Origin: Crithidia fasciculata
Taxonomy: Eukaryota; Euglenozoa; Kinetoplastea; Trypanosomatida; Trypanosomatidae
DNA: 64,000 nt
NCBI GenBank assembly: GCA_000331325.2
Contig: CM003434.1
Coordinates: 125,579-189,578, forward strand
Reading direction: 5' to 3'
Shown: piece by piece, positions 1 to 10,437 of the stretch
Position numbering within the stretch: the stretch's first letter is position 1
How the letters are laid out: the number at the start of each line of letters is the position of its first letter
The notes under the pieces: generated by a model
Seen by the model: only the letters and a program-made list of their open reading frames with translations
The model's database searches: none
Told to the model about the DNA's origin: nothing
Translations under genes and position numbers: made by a program

Positions 1-994
1 ACACTCTAGCGCGTAGACTTGAATGACCTATTTGACTGTGGGCGTGTCTGTAGAAGCAGGAGATAAAGCATGAAACTCCTCGATAAAAACTCTTCCTTTA
101 AGCTATTATTCTCCACCACTTCTGAGGTGTCAGAGAGAGAGCACAGCTCTGGATTCCACTTGTCGAAAAAAAAACTGAGGTAAAAGCATATTTTATTCTG
201 TGTGTTGCCTCCACTCATATTTCGCAGCCTTCACAACACTCCCAACAGGACCGCAACCGTGTCTTTTCTGTGGCTCCTTCGCACACTCGGCAGCCAACGA
301 CAAACCCTCACCAGGCTCTTACCTCACCTGGCCCTTTGCTTTCTGCACTTACGAGACCGCTACTACTATTATTTTTAGTCTTGAACTCTGTCTCTATCTA
401 AGAAGCGCCTGTCTTTCCCCCGTCCGTACGCAGGGTGTGACTTCCGCCCGCTCATTTCACGGATACTCCAGCCGTCAATAGCAGAAGAAGAGCTAAAAGT
501 GAGGCAGTCTCGCACCCTCGATATAGTTACCGAGACACCCCGAAAAAAGAGAAGAGCCGGTCCAGTGAGCTGGCGGGCAGACGGCGAGGGAGAGCGAACG
601 TATGAACGCTTAACTCTCGTCGAGGTGCACGTGAATTCAACCTTCTCTCCGCAATATATCACGATATTATTTCTCTGCAGCTTCCTCTCCTACTCACTTA
701 CACAAAGGGCGAAAAAAAAAGGCATCTGTGTTGAGTCGTGTGGGCACTGCCTTCAGCAAAAAAAAAGTTTACGTGGAAAGACAGCTCCACCGCAGACGCT
801 TCTTCAATATGTTTATGTGAAGATGTGCTCCTCCGCCGGCAGGAAAACCCCAACCACCCATTCTAATCCAGTTCCTCCGCATCCTCAACTCAAAACGTGG
901 CTGTGCAACGCAAGAGCGGCACCGTCAGCGCTCACCCGCGACATTTTTTGGCGCGCCTGCGGGACCACCTCTCGCCATCGGCTACCGCAAAAAT
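1..994. other. gene-free left edge
   Basis: I see no convincing gene here. Short open frames exist on both strands, including a plus-strand one from about 499 that runs on into the inverted zinc-finger copy. Their translations are rich in Ser, Arg and Pro and show no domain. Poly-A runs and purine tracts are frequent, as in the other spacers. Confidence 0.5.
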
Positions 995-1423
995 TGATTG
1001 AGAGGGGGCCGCCCAGTTGCTTTGTTCAAGGGCGAGGAACTCTTCGAGCGCCTTTACTGCAAAGAGAACATCCACAAGCTGCGGCTTCCCATCCACGTCG
1101 ACCAGAAGCACCAAGGAAAGGCCGTCCTGCTCTTTGCCGACGCTAACGGCAAAAAGGTCCGACGCTCCGCCAAGTCTCGGCTCTCGCCCACGGACCCCAC
1201 CAAGGCAGACCCCGGTTTTGCGATTTGCCGCCTCTGCAAGCTGCCCTTCGTCATCGGCCATATGGGCATTCACTTGGAGAACCTTTGCTCCATAGTGGAC
1301 GCAGGGATGGCAACGGGTATTCCGCTGGGTGGCGTCGTCACCTGCTTGTCTTCCTATGGCTCCTTGAGCTTATGTGCCTGGATCGGCATCTTTACTTCTT
1401 TCTTTTTGATTAAGAATGAGTGA
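995..1423 (+). pseudogene. inverted, degraded copy of the C2H2 zinc-finger ORF
   Basis: The plus strand from about 1001 to 1283 encodes nearly the same residues as the minus-strand zinc-finger ORF at 1575-1862. Shared stretches include VALFKGEELFE and KVRRSAKSRLSPTD. The first CX2C of the copied finger is altered (ERLYCK where the partner has ECPYCK), and the last finger loses its pattern after the LPFVI stretch. The frame then runs into unrelated sequence and ends near 1423. No start codon or upstream domain belongs to it. I read it as a damaged fragment made by an inverted duplication, not an independent gene. Confidence 0.65.
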
Positions 1424-2056
1424 GCAGCTGTATAATGACTCTGTAGCAGCCTTCATCAACAAAAACACAGTGCCTTCGCAGCGACGACACGGATATCCCT
1501 CGTCGTCCTTGTGCTCCAGTGGAGGCTTCTGCCGAGGAGGAAGAGAGAGCTTCGGTGGGTTTTTTTTTTGCTTATGCACCGTCTTCAAGTGATTGCGCAT
1601 ACGGCTGATGACGAAGGGCAGCTTGCAGAGGCGGCAAATCGCAAAACCGGGGTCTGCCTTGGTGGGGTCCGTGGGCGAGAGCCGAGACTTGGCGGAGCGT
1701 CGGACCTTTTTGCCGTTGGCGTCGGCAAAGAGCGGGACGGCCTCTTCTTCGTGCTTCTGATTGACGTGGATCGGAAGCCATAGCTTGTGGATCTTCTCTT
1801 TGCAATAAGGGCACTCGAACAGTTCCTCGCCCTTGAACAACGCAACTGGACGGCCCTCCTCACTTATTCTTGGAGGAAACCTAGGCAGTAGACACTGTCG
1901 ATGCAACGCGAGGCGGTGACCAAGGTAGTGCTCCAAAGCGGTTTGCTTCGCGCAGTACGGGCACTGCCAGTACCCCACCTTTGTCTTTACCTGCTCCAGA
2001 ATGGGCGGCGGCTCGTCTGGTGGCGGCGGCGAAACGTACCGGTACTCGTGAGTCAT
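1370..2056 (-). CDS. multi-C2H2 zinc-finger protein, possibly 5'-truncated
   Basis: The ORF is 228 residues from the first ATG at 2056. Three fingers of the form CX2C-X11-HX4H are visible at residues 32-52, 82-102 and 141-161, with an extra CX2C near residue 190. The same frame stays open upstream of the ATG to about 2143 without another ATG. It encodes a further CX2C...HX4H whose last histidine lies just inside the annotated start, so the real protein probably began further upstream. Fingers of this type bind nucleic acid, or less often protein. I do not recognise the family. Kinetoplastid site-specific non-LTR retroposons also encode Cys/His fingers, so a retroposon origin is an alternative I cannot exclude. 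An inverted damaged copy lies just downstream. Confidence 0.55.
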   Translation of the reverse strand: MTHEYRYVSPPPPDEPPPILEQVKTKVGYWQCPYCAKQTALEHYLGHRLALHRQCLLPRFPPRISEEGRPVALFKGEELFECPYCKEKIHKLWLPIHVNQKHEEEAVPLFADANGKKVRRSAKSRLSPTDPTKADPGFAICRLCKLPFVISRMRNHLKTVHKQKKNPPKLSLPPRQKPPLEHKDDEGYPCRRCEGTVFLLMKAATESLYSCSLILNQKERSKDADPGT

Positions 2057-2143
2057 GGAGCAATGCTCTCGATGAAAGGGCAACGTGCAAACAGAGCAAA
2101 AAAAAGTCCAGCCCCCACGTTTCTTCGGTGAGACACGGCTTCA

Positions 2144-3273
2144 AGCCTCAGAGAATCATCGCTACTCTCTTCTCAGCCACAGACCTCAAGGTATCTCGCA
2201 CAGTTGATGGTGGGAAGGGCTCCTAATCGACACCCTTTCCGAAGCACAGGACTCCTTTGCTTCCCGCACGCTACAAATTCGAGGAGCAAAGGCGCGATGT
2301 AGTGAACATGCAGCTCTGGACAACGAAAGAGAGTCCATCATTGGATAATGCAAAATAAAACTTAAAAAGCGTGTGTAAAGGTTTACTCTCATTTTTCACT
2401 TATAAAACGCACAAGTATTTTTTTCTTGACACCTGGAAGAGAAGAAGCTGAGCCATAACGAACACGTAGGTAGCCTTGCCTCAGACTCTGTATCGCCTGA
2501 TTTCTTCACCGCCGTAGAAGACCGAAAAGGGAGCGATAGGGAGAGAAGCAGAAAAGTGGATGTCGTAATGAAGGCTTTCAGAAACGCAAAAAATAAGGCA
2601 TTTGAAATTTGCCGCAGGCAAGTACTTGGTGCTTCTTTGGGCCTTGCTATCATAGGCTTCGAATTTAACACACAAACAAGTAGAAGCATTGTGTTCGAGT
2701 GCGATACAGATGTGAAAGAGAGAAACACAAAGAGAGAGAGAGAGAGAGAGGACGGTCTAGAACAACCAAAGAGGCGAGAACACGAAAAGTACTGACCAGA
2801 GACGCGTGTCTTTTGGGCAAAACAAAAACACACAAGAGCACTCATCCGTATTTCGTTAGCCGAAACTATACACGGGATACAGAAAAAGAGCAGTTTCCCA
2901 TCCGTGTGTTTCCCTTCTTTTAATTTCGCAAGTATTGATGGCGCAGCTTTCAGAGCAGCACACAAGGGGCAAAACAACTCAATAATACCCAAAAACAGAG
3001 CCAGAAAAAAAAATTACCATTCACACTGCACGCCAAACACACACGATGTTCCTCGTCATGACCAGCAGCACATGACTATCGTCAGTCAAAGAGAGAAAAA
3101 AAAAACACGGAACAAAAATCGGTGCAACGAAGTCAGTTCTACGCACCAATCTCGATAGAGATGCAATCACAGCGCACCACAGGGAGCATTGGTGCTATGG
3201 TGGGTGCCGGTGCGCCAACCGAAGTGGCTTGCAGCTACGGTGGAGCAGACCAACCTGCCACGTTTCCAGGAGA
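2144..3273. other. spacer downstream of leucine-rich-repeat copy 1
   Basis: No gene is supported. The stretch holds a (GA)n run at 2731-2751 and several poly-A runs. Its right end (about 3180-3270) closely matches 6905-6985 beyond leucine-rich-repeat copy 2, so the duplicated unit includes 3'-flanking sequence. Confidence 0.5.
2731..2751. repeat. (GA)n microsatellite
   Basis: Uninterrupted GA dinucleotide run. On the minus strand it is a CT tract of the type used as a trans-splicing polypyrimidine signal. Confidence 0.9.
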
Positions 3274-5616
3274 TCAAGTTGCAGTTGTCTTTTTATACGG
3301 GGAAAGCCAACTCTCAATGAGCGTGATGCCGCGACCACGAAAAGCGTCGATGCTGACCGGACACTCAGGAATGCCAAGGACTCTCAGTGAAGCCACCCTA
3401 TTCAACGCCCTTATGTTCGTCAGTCGTCCGTTGCCGCCAACATGGACTTCCGCAAGGAGCGGACAGCTGCCAAGGCCGTCGAGGCTGCGCAGGTCGCAGT
3501 GCTGCGCATCCACAAACTTCAGACAGGGAAGCCCAGCGAGGCCCTTGAGGTTTTCCAGAAGGTGATTGTGACTCACGGTTAGCGACGAAAGCATGCGGCA
3601 GCTGCCCAGGACGTCTACGCTGCGCAGGTCACAGCAGGCCGCGGTAAGGATACTCAAACTCGGCGCACCCGCAATGCCGCTCGCATCACTCAGAAATTCC
3701 TGGTACGTGAGAACGAGATGCTTCAGTTGAGGGCAGGCATTGAGGCCACGAAGACTGTGCACTTGACTTCTTTGACAGACAAGAGTCTCAAGACGCTGAG
3801 CACCAGCGAGGCCGTCAAGGTTTTCCATCGCCTCGCACTCCGTGAGATCTACCACTTGGAGACGCGGGCACGTGCGCAGCACATCCACATTGCGAACAGC
3901 GGTGCAAGGCGCCAGAAGTCTCTCCAGATTCGGTGCCCCTCTGAGACCGTCAAGATCGCTCAGGTTTTCATTTCCAGAGACATCTACCTCGAACAGGTTT
4001 CGGCAATGTCGCAGACCGTTAACGTTGCGTAGGTCACAATCACGGGCACAAAACCATTCAAGTCGTGGTGCACCCGCAAGGCCATTTATACTGCGCAGTA
4101 TCGCGTTCTCCTCTACGTCAAGCCGCTTGAGCTCTGGGCACTCTCCTAATCTGTCGAGGTGAAATAAAGAGCAATCAGAGGCAATGACCTCCTCAAGGCA
4201 CGGCGCACCAGCCAGCCCAGTGATGTTCTCGAGGACGTCATTGTCACGTACATCCACTTTCCGCAGCACCGGACAGCTGCTTAGCCCCTCCACTTCGTAC
4301 ATACCGCAACGAGATGCGTCGAGGATCTCCAGGCACGGTGCACCAGCAAGACCGCTAATACTTCTCAACGCGAAGTTCTCCCTTACATTTACTTCACGCA
4401 GCCTCGGACACCTACCTAAACCATCGAGGTCGAGCAAATCACACCCGTTCACCTCAATCTTCTCGAGGGACGGTGCACCAGCGAGGGGGGCAAGACTGTA
4501 AAGACGGCGGATAAAAGACACTGTGAGCTGGGTAAGGTTTGGACAAGTCGCGAGGCCCGCAACCGACTTCAAGAGTGTCCTGTGCACTCTAACAGAACGC
4601 AGGCTCTGTGATCCAGTCAGCGCATAAAGGTCTCCGAGTTCCATACTTCCAAAAAGACCTACATCACGGACCTGCATCTGTGCTGCTGCACGCAACGCGC
4701 CGTTCACTGCGCTAGAAATACGTGCGTATCTCACGTTGGCTGCCACGCCAGCACCTGGGAGAGCCTTTTTGATGAACACATCAAATTCCGACAATCGCGG
4801 AAACTTTCGCAGATTGCACAAAAACGTGCCACAGCTGCCGTCACACCCTGCAGGAGCGGCGTCACCTCTCTGCCGCCGTCGCACAGGCAATGAAATCACG
4901 AATTCCTCTCACAGATTCGGTGCCCCTCTGAGACCGTCGAGATCGTCAGGTCTTGATTGTAGCCCACGTTTACCTCAACAAGTTGCCTGCACGTCGACAG
5001 ACCGTCAACGCTCACCAAACACACGACAACGCCATGAGCTGCTCAATCGTGGTGCACCCGCGAGGCCATTTACACCTTTCAGCACATCGTTACACCGTAC
5101 GTTAAGCCGCCTGAGCTGTGGCAGTCTCCTAATCTGTCGAGGTGAAGCAAGGTGCCCACCAGGTGTGGGGCGGTAGAAAACCATAAGTGACTCCACACGA
5201 CTGCGCAGTTCGTCTGTTAGAAGCGCCAAGATGTCACTGCGCGTGTTGTCCACGGAGAGATGGATTGGCAAGCCGCACCTCTTCACCCACCACATCGACT
5301 TCATCGGCACGCGTGACTTCGCCGACGACGTTCTCGCGTTGACGCTGCACAAAAGTCCTTTGGTCCTGTAGATCGATACCGCCGCGTACTCGTTCTTCTC
5401 GCAAATGGGGTGAGTGAGCACCTCAGCGTCGAGGCGCATCTGGGGACTCACAGCAGTCAACGTGCGGAGGCAGCGGCCAAGCGAGTCAGCCGGTATAAAA
5501 CTCACCACCTGCGCCGTGAGGTCGGTGTGCAGGCGAGACAGCGCTGGCTGGAAGTCACTCTCAGCGTGGCCCACAAGCGCGGCGCACAGGTCCGCGACGT
5601 GGCTTGAGTAGCTCAT
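3274..5616 (-). pseudogene. leucine-rich-repeat protein gene, copy 1, interrupted by a misplaced repeat fragment
   Basis: Three parts are visible. First, an intact N-terminal frame runs from the ATG at 5616 (protein begins MSYSSHVADLCAAL) to about 5160. Second, a block at about 4908-5150 does not belong there: it is nearly identical to 7648-7890, an internal repeat segment of copy 2, and carries single-base gaps. Third, an open frame from 4899 to 3274 encodes the rest. It opens at a GTG rather than an ATG, as expected for the inside of a gene. The third part is built of alternating repeats, one centred on GLAGAP-x-LE and one on LDGLG-x-CP-x-L, giving a superunit of about 46 residues. Trypanosomatids have many such proteins and most lack a known role. 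Copy 2 keeps the normal junction between the N-terminal region and the repeats, so this copy is broken or misassembled. A pyrimidine tract on the coding strand at about 5630-5650 could serve trans-splicing. Confidence 0.7.
4908..5150 (-). repeat. displaced leucine-rich-repeat fragment, near-identical to 7648-7890
   Basis: The block sits between the N-terminal domain and the repeat domain of copy 1, where copy 2 has about 20 different codons. It matches copy 2's central repeats rather than copy 1's own central repeats, which are clearly different. At least three single-base deletions relative to 7648-7890 are visible. Non-allelic gene conversion or a misassembled read could both explain it. 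Confidence 0.75.
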
Positions 5617-6966
5617 TGCCGAAAATAGTAAAGAGAGAGAGAGAGACAACGGAGAAGTGGGTACTGAACCGCTCCGCGTGGAACTTGCACGAGAAGTGGA
5701 AGCCCCTGCAGTCTCGAAGAAGGCTACACCTTTGTGGACTTAGCAAGAGTGGCTGAAGGGTGTGTCACGGGTGGAGGCTGCAAAGAATTCGCTTCGATAC
5801 GGCAAGCAAGACGCGAGAGTTGAACACCTGGAAGTGCTATTTTTGTTGCTGTTTTCACAGAAGAATATATGAAATTAAAACGATAGTGTCGCAACAATGG
5901 TGTTGCACTCCGTGGGTGAGAACGGCTGAGAAGAGTGTGAGCAGTTTTTTTTAATAAGAAGAGGTTTGCGTAGCTGACAGAGTAGAGAATAGAACGTGGA
6001 ACATGAGGGAGCGGATGAAGAGAAAGAGAGAGAGAGGCTCTGTTCGCTGCACGAAGGCACACGCACAGCTGCAAGCACTAAGAGTTGAATGGGAGCGCGG
6101 CGAAAGATAACGCACTCATCTCCCTCGCAGGGTGAAACAGTAGCGTTCGCCTTTGCAGTGCCGCGGAGCACTGCCGCGTTGCGCCTCCTGCAGCAGCACT
6201 ATGGCACACATCCACGCCACCACAACGCCTTTTCCGCCAACGCGGGCGTGCTTGTCACCGCGTTAACTCTCTCAAGCAAAAAAGTAGAGGACAGGGACAG
6301 CAAGACACCGATGATGCACGACAGCTCACCTGTTCGCAACCCCTGTCAGAGCAAGCATGCAGCAGCGCACAACCATTCCTGCCCTCTACGCCGCCTCTTA
6401 GATTTAATTGAGGTGGGAGAGTCCCTTCTTGTGCTTCAGCGTGTTCGAAATTGAGTAAACGAGCGCATATGGTGGACGCTTGTGAAGCCTGCCAGTGTCG
6501 ATGAGCGTCGTAACGAAGAAGGCTGTGTGCGTCCTGCAGAAAACACGCGTGGTCTCGAGTGCAGTAGAGCGTGCCGGCAACACGGACCTCTTCGTCCTTT
6601 ACAGATACCGTATAAGGCGGTGACGCAACTTCGACAGACGCAAAAGACAGGCGGAAACCTAAAAAAAAAATAGAAAGGTGCAAAAAAGCAAAGCCAATGA
6701 AGCAGAAATTAAGAAAAAAAAGATTCACTGCATGCGCATGAGAAAAAAAACCTCCTCGACGCGAGTCCCAGCACGGCACTCTCTCAACTTACAGATAAAA
6801 AAAAAGAGAGCAATCAGCTAACTCGATGAAAAAAATAAAATTAACTCAGTGCTGTCAAGGCACCTTAACGCAGAGACGGGGAGTGGATAGGGATGCAACC
6901 AGAGCGCGCCGCACGGAGCATTGGTGCTATGGTGGGTGCCGGTGCGCCAACCGAAGTGGCTTGCAG
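5617..6966. other. spacer between leucine-rich-repeat copies
   Basis: It holds purine tracts on the plus strand (for example 5630-5650), poly-A runs, and at 6905-6985 a duplicate of the sequence beside copy 1 at 3180-3270. A plus-strand ORF at 6089-6454 is listed separately with low confidence. Nothing else is supported. Confidence 0.5.
6089..6454 (+). CDS. doubtful small ORF, 121 residues
   Basis: This ATG-initiated plus-strand frame lies against the direction of the neighbouring genes. Its middle (around 6140-6270) is GC-richer and less repetitive than the surrounding spacer and encodes a helix-like stretch (for example RSTAALRLLQQHYG). I recognise no domain and see no clear upstream processing signal. 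It may be a chance frame or a decayed remnant. Confidence 0.15.
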   Translation: MGARRKITHSSPSQGETVAFAFAVPRSTAALRLLQQHYGTHPRHHNAFSANAGVLVTALTLSSKKVEDRDSKTPMMHDSSPVRNPCQSKHAAAHNHSCPLRRLLDLIEVGESLLVLQRVRN

Positions 6967-9133
6967 CTAGGGTGAAAGATACACTTCTTCCATGTATTCC
7001 AGGAGGCATGTGGTAGTTTCTAGGCAGTTGGGCCAACTCTCAATGAGCGTGATGCCGCGATCACGAAAAGCGTCGATGCTGACCGGACACTCAGGAATGC
7101 CAAGGACTCTCAGTGAAGCCACCTCATTCAGTGCCCTTATGTTCGTCAGTCGTTCGTTGCCGCCAACATGGACTTCCGCAAGGAGCGGACAGCTGCCAAG
7201 GCCATCGAGGCTGCGCAGGTCGCAGTGCTGCGCATCCACGAACTTCAGACAAGGAAGCCCAGCGAGGCCCTTGAGGCTTTCCAGAAGGTGATTGTGACTC
7301 AAGGTTAGCGACGAAAGCATGCGGCAGCTGCCCAGGACGTCTACGCTGCGCAGGTCGCAGCAGGCGGTGCTAAGGATACTCAAACTTGGCGCACCCGCAA
7401 TGCCGCTCACATCACTCAGAAATTCCTGGTACGTGAGAACGAGATGCTTCAGTTGAGGGCAGGTATTGAGTCCACTAAGATTACGCACTTGACTTCTTTG
7501 ACAGACAAGAGTCTCAAGACGCTGAGCACCAGCGAGGCCGTCAAGGTTTTCCATCTCCTCGCAATTCGTGAGAATTACCTCCCGCAGACGCGGGCACGTG
7601 CGCAGTGCATCCATATTGCGAACACCGGTGCAAGGCGCCAGAAGTCTCTCCAGATTCGGTGCCCCTCTGAGACCGTCGAGATCGGTCAGGTCTTGATTGT
7701 AGCCCACGTTTACCTCAACAAGTTGCCTGCACGTCGACAGACCGTCAACGCTCACCAAATCACACGACGACGCCATGAGCTGCTCAAGTCGTGGTGCACC
7801 CGCGAGGCCATTTACACCTTTCAGCACATCGTTACACCGTACGTTAAGCCGCCTGAGCTGTGGGCAGTCTCCTAATCTGTCGAGGTGAAGCAAGGTGCAC
7901 TCAGAGGCATCGACGTCCTCAAGGCACGGCGCACCAGCCAGCCCAGTGATGCTCAATAGCCATCCGCTGTCATGTACATCCACTTTCCGCAGCACCGGAC
8001 AGCTGCTTAGCCCCTCCAATGCACGAATCTTGCAACAAGATGCGTCGAGGATCTCCAGGCACGGTGCACCAGCAAGACCGCTGACGCTCCTTAGAGATAA
8101 GCTGGCGCGTACATTTACTTCCCGCAGCCTCGGACACCTACCTAAACCATCGAGGTCGAGCAAATCACACCCGTTCGCCTCAATTTTCTCGAGGGACGGT
8201 GCACCAGCGAGGGGGGCAAGACTGCAAAGACGGCTGAGAGAAGACACTGTGAGCTGAGTAAGGTTTGGGCAAGTCGCGAGGCCCGCAACCGACTTCAAGA
8301 GCGTCGAGTGCACTTTAACAGAACGCATGCTCTGTGATCCAGCCAATGCATGAAGGTCGTCAAGCTTCATACGGTCATGGAGGCCGACATCATAGACCTG
8401 CATCTGTGCTGCTGCACGCAACGCACCGTTCACTGCGGTAGAAATACGCGCGTATCTCACCTTGGCTGCCACGCCAGCACCTGGGAGAGCCTTTTTGATG
8501 AACACATCAAATTCCGACAATCGCGGAAACTTTCGCAGATTGCACAAAAACGTGCCACAGCTGCCGTCACACCCTGCAGGAGCGGCGTCACCTCTCTGCC
8601 GCCGTCGCACAGGCAATGAAGTGCCGCCATCTGCACGCCGACGCCTCCGTCCTGCAGCAGTGGTGGCGTCCCTCGCCACGCACTCAGGTGTGGGGCGGTA
8701 GAAAACCATAAGTGACTCCACACGACTGCGCAGTTCATCTGTTAGAAGCGCCAAGATGTCACTGCGCGTGTTGTCCACGGAGAGATGGATTGGCAAGCCG
8801 CACCTCTTCACCCACCACATCGACTTCATCGGCACGCGTGACTTCGCCGACGACGTTCTCGCGTTGACGCTGCACAAAAGTCCTTTGGTCCTGTAGATCG
8901 ATACGCCGCGTACTCGCTTCTCGCAAATGGGGTGAGTGAGCACCTCAGCGTCGAGCGCATCTGGGGACTCACAGCAGTCAACGTGCGGAGGCAACGGCCA
9001 ACGAGTCAGCCGGTATAAACTCACCCACTGCGCCGTGAGGTCGGTGTGCAGGCGAGACAGCGCTGGCTGGAAGTCCTCTCAGCGTGCCACAAAGCGCGGC
9101 GCACAGGTCCGCAACGTGGCTTGAGTAGCTCAT
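6967..9133 (-). pseudogene. leucine-rich-repeat protein gene, copy 2, frame disrupted near its 5' end as assembled
   Basis: The ATG at 9133 matches the start used by copy 1 (MSYSSHVADLCAAL). Seven or more small indels relative to copy 1 between about 8880 and 9133 shift the frame. From about 8930 the frame is then open to 6967, giving roughly 650 residues of N-terminal domain plus repeats. The repeat domain alternates two leucine-rich units (GLAGAP-x-LE and LDGLG-x-CP-x-L) for about eight to nine superunits of 46 residues. This shape suggests a curved protein-binding surface. I see no membrane segment. The C-terminus (ending MEEVYLSP) differs completely from copy 1's. The indel cluster is confined to one short stretch, so low sequence quality is at least as likely as real gene death. 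The gene may be intact in the organism. Confidence 0.7.
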
Positions 9134-10412
9134 TGCCGATAATAGTAGAGAGAGAAAGACGTAAAGGTTCTTCTGAGCGCACAGGCATACAAGAGCAGCG
9201 CAACTGTTTCGTCTAGAGAACTTTGAAAACACACACGCAGGTAAGCGTAAACCTTACGAAAAAAAAAAAAGCTTTAAAACTAAAGTGGTACAAGCTTTAA
9301 AACTTGAAAAAATACACGTAGTGATTTTGTAAAGCGTTAAGCGACTAGAGAAAAAATAGATTGCCGTGAAAACACAAAACAGAAAACTGAGACTTTTCTG
9401 CGTTATACTTTTTCTTTCAAGTGATAAACAATTAAGAATAAACAACGGTGGTGATTGGAAAAAAAAAAAGCTTAATCCAGTAAAACAGTGAAAACTTCAA
9501 AGTCTGTGCAGCATATGAGGTGGAAAGAGGTTAAGAAGGAAAAAAACAAAAAGAAGGAGACGAAAGATGAATAGAGGGATAGAGGGATGGTGGAGGTGGA
9601 GCTGAATCACGCTACGCAGTAGTGCCTTGCCAGTGTGAGAGAGAGAGAGGGTGAGGGAACATAAACCCTTGCCACGCTGAGAAGCCGGCAAAGAAGTCTC
9701 ATCTCACACAAACAACAGCGGAAGAGGGAGCACACGCCTCTAGCCTCCCCTCATTTCACCGCACAGAGGAAGAGGGAGGGCACCTCCACGGGACACCTCC
9801 CCACCCACTACTCCATCTCAGCGTCTTTTTGCGTCCATCACCGGGTGGGCTACAGATGGGGAAAAAAAAACAGTACACGTACCAAGGCGAAGCAAAGCAA
9901 AAGGTATTAGAGAGACGTGGAGAAACGTATATCGGATAGCAAGCCTGTAACGTGGCAGTGACGGGCAGTGGCCGCGGACGAGGGAAGGAGAGACAGAGCG
10001 GCGCTTCAGCCCCCTTCCTCCCTCCTCTCTCTCTGGTGGCCCAGCAGGGTGTGAGGGGGCAGAGAGCATTCCCTCACCGCCCGTGCCCAGTCTTTCCCAG
10101 CCCCTCACCCCTCCCGCGGCTTCAAACGCACCAACAGAAAAGGCCACACGGCGAGAGAGAGAGAGAGAGAGAGAGAGAGCGTGCGAGGTCAAAGCCTCGG
10201 GAAGGCGCTGAGCCAAGCGCCAAAGGGAGAGAGAGAGAGAAGGACATCCATGAAGGGAAAAGGGAGAGCAGCTGAGCGCACCGCTCACCAATGAAAGTGG
10301 AGGAGCAAAGACGCCTCTCCCTCTCCCTCCGACCTCCCATGCGCGCGACCAGAACACGGAAGTCTAACACTGCCCAGCGAGAAGAGAGGAAGCAGAGAGG
10401 AGAGAGGGAGGG
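9134..10412. other. spacer up to the first assembly gap
   Basis: The left half (9240-9500) is AT-rich with poly-A runs. The right half (9600-10400) is GA-rich with (GA)n at 10153-10179. The minus strand stays open here mainly because of CT repeats, and the translations are Ser/Leu/Phe low-complexity. No gene is supported. Confidence 0.5.
10153..10179. repeat. (GA)n microsatellite
   Basis: A 27-base GA run within a wider GA-rich stretch that reaches the assembly gap at 10413. Confidence 0.9.
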
Positions 10413-10437
10413 NNNNNNNNNNNNNNNNNNNNNNNNN
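10413..10437. other. assembly gap (25 N)
   Basis: A run of N separates retroelement sequence on the right from GA-rich low-complexity sequence on the left. The left side shows no continuation of the RNase H domain, so the true missing length is unknown. Confidence 0.95.

Noticed and set aside
499-1146. 215-residue plus-strand ORF
   Set aside because: It joins spacer sequence to the inverted zinc-finger copy in the wrong frame. It has no domain and no plausible start.
9818-10357. Ser/Leu/Arg-rich minus-strand ORFs in the GA-rich stretch
   Set aside because: They are open only because CT repeats lack stop codons. The composition is low-complexity.
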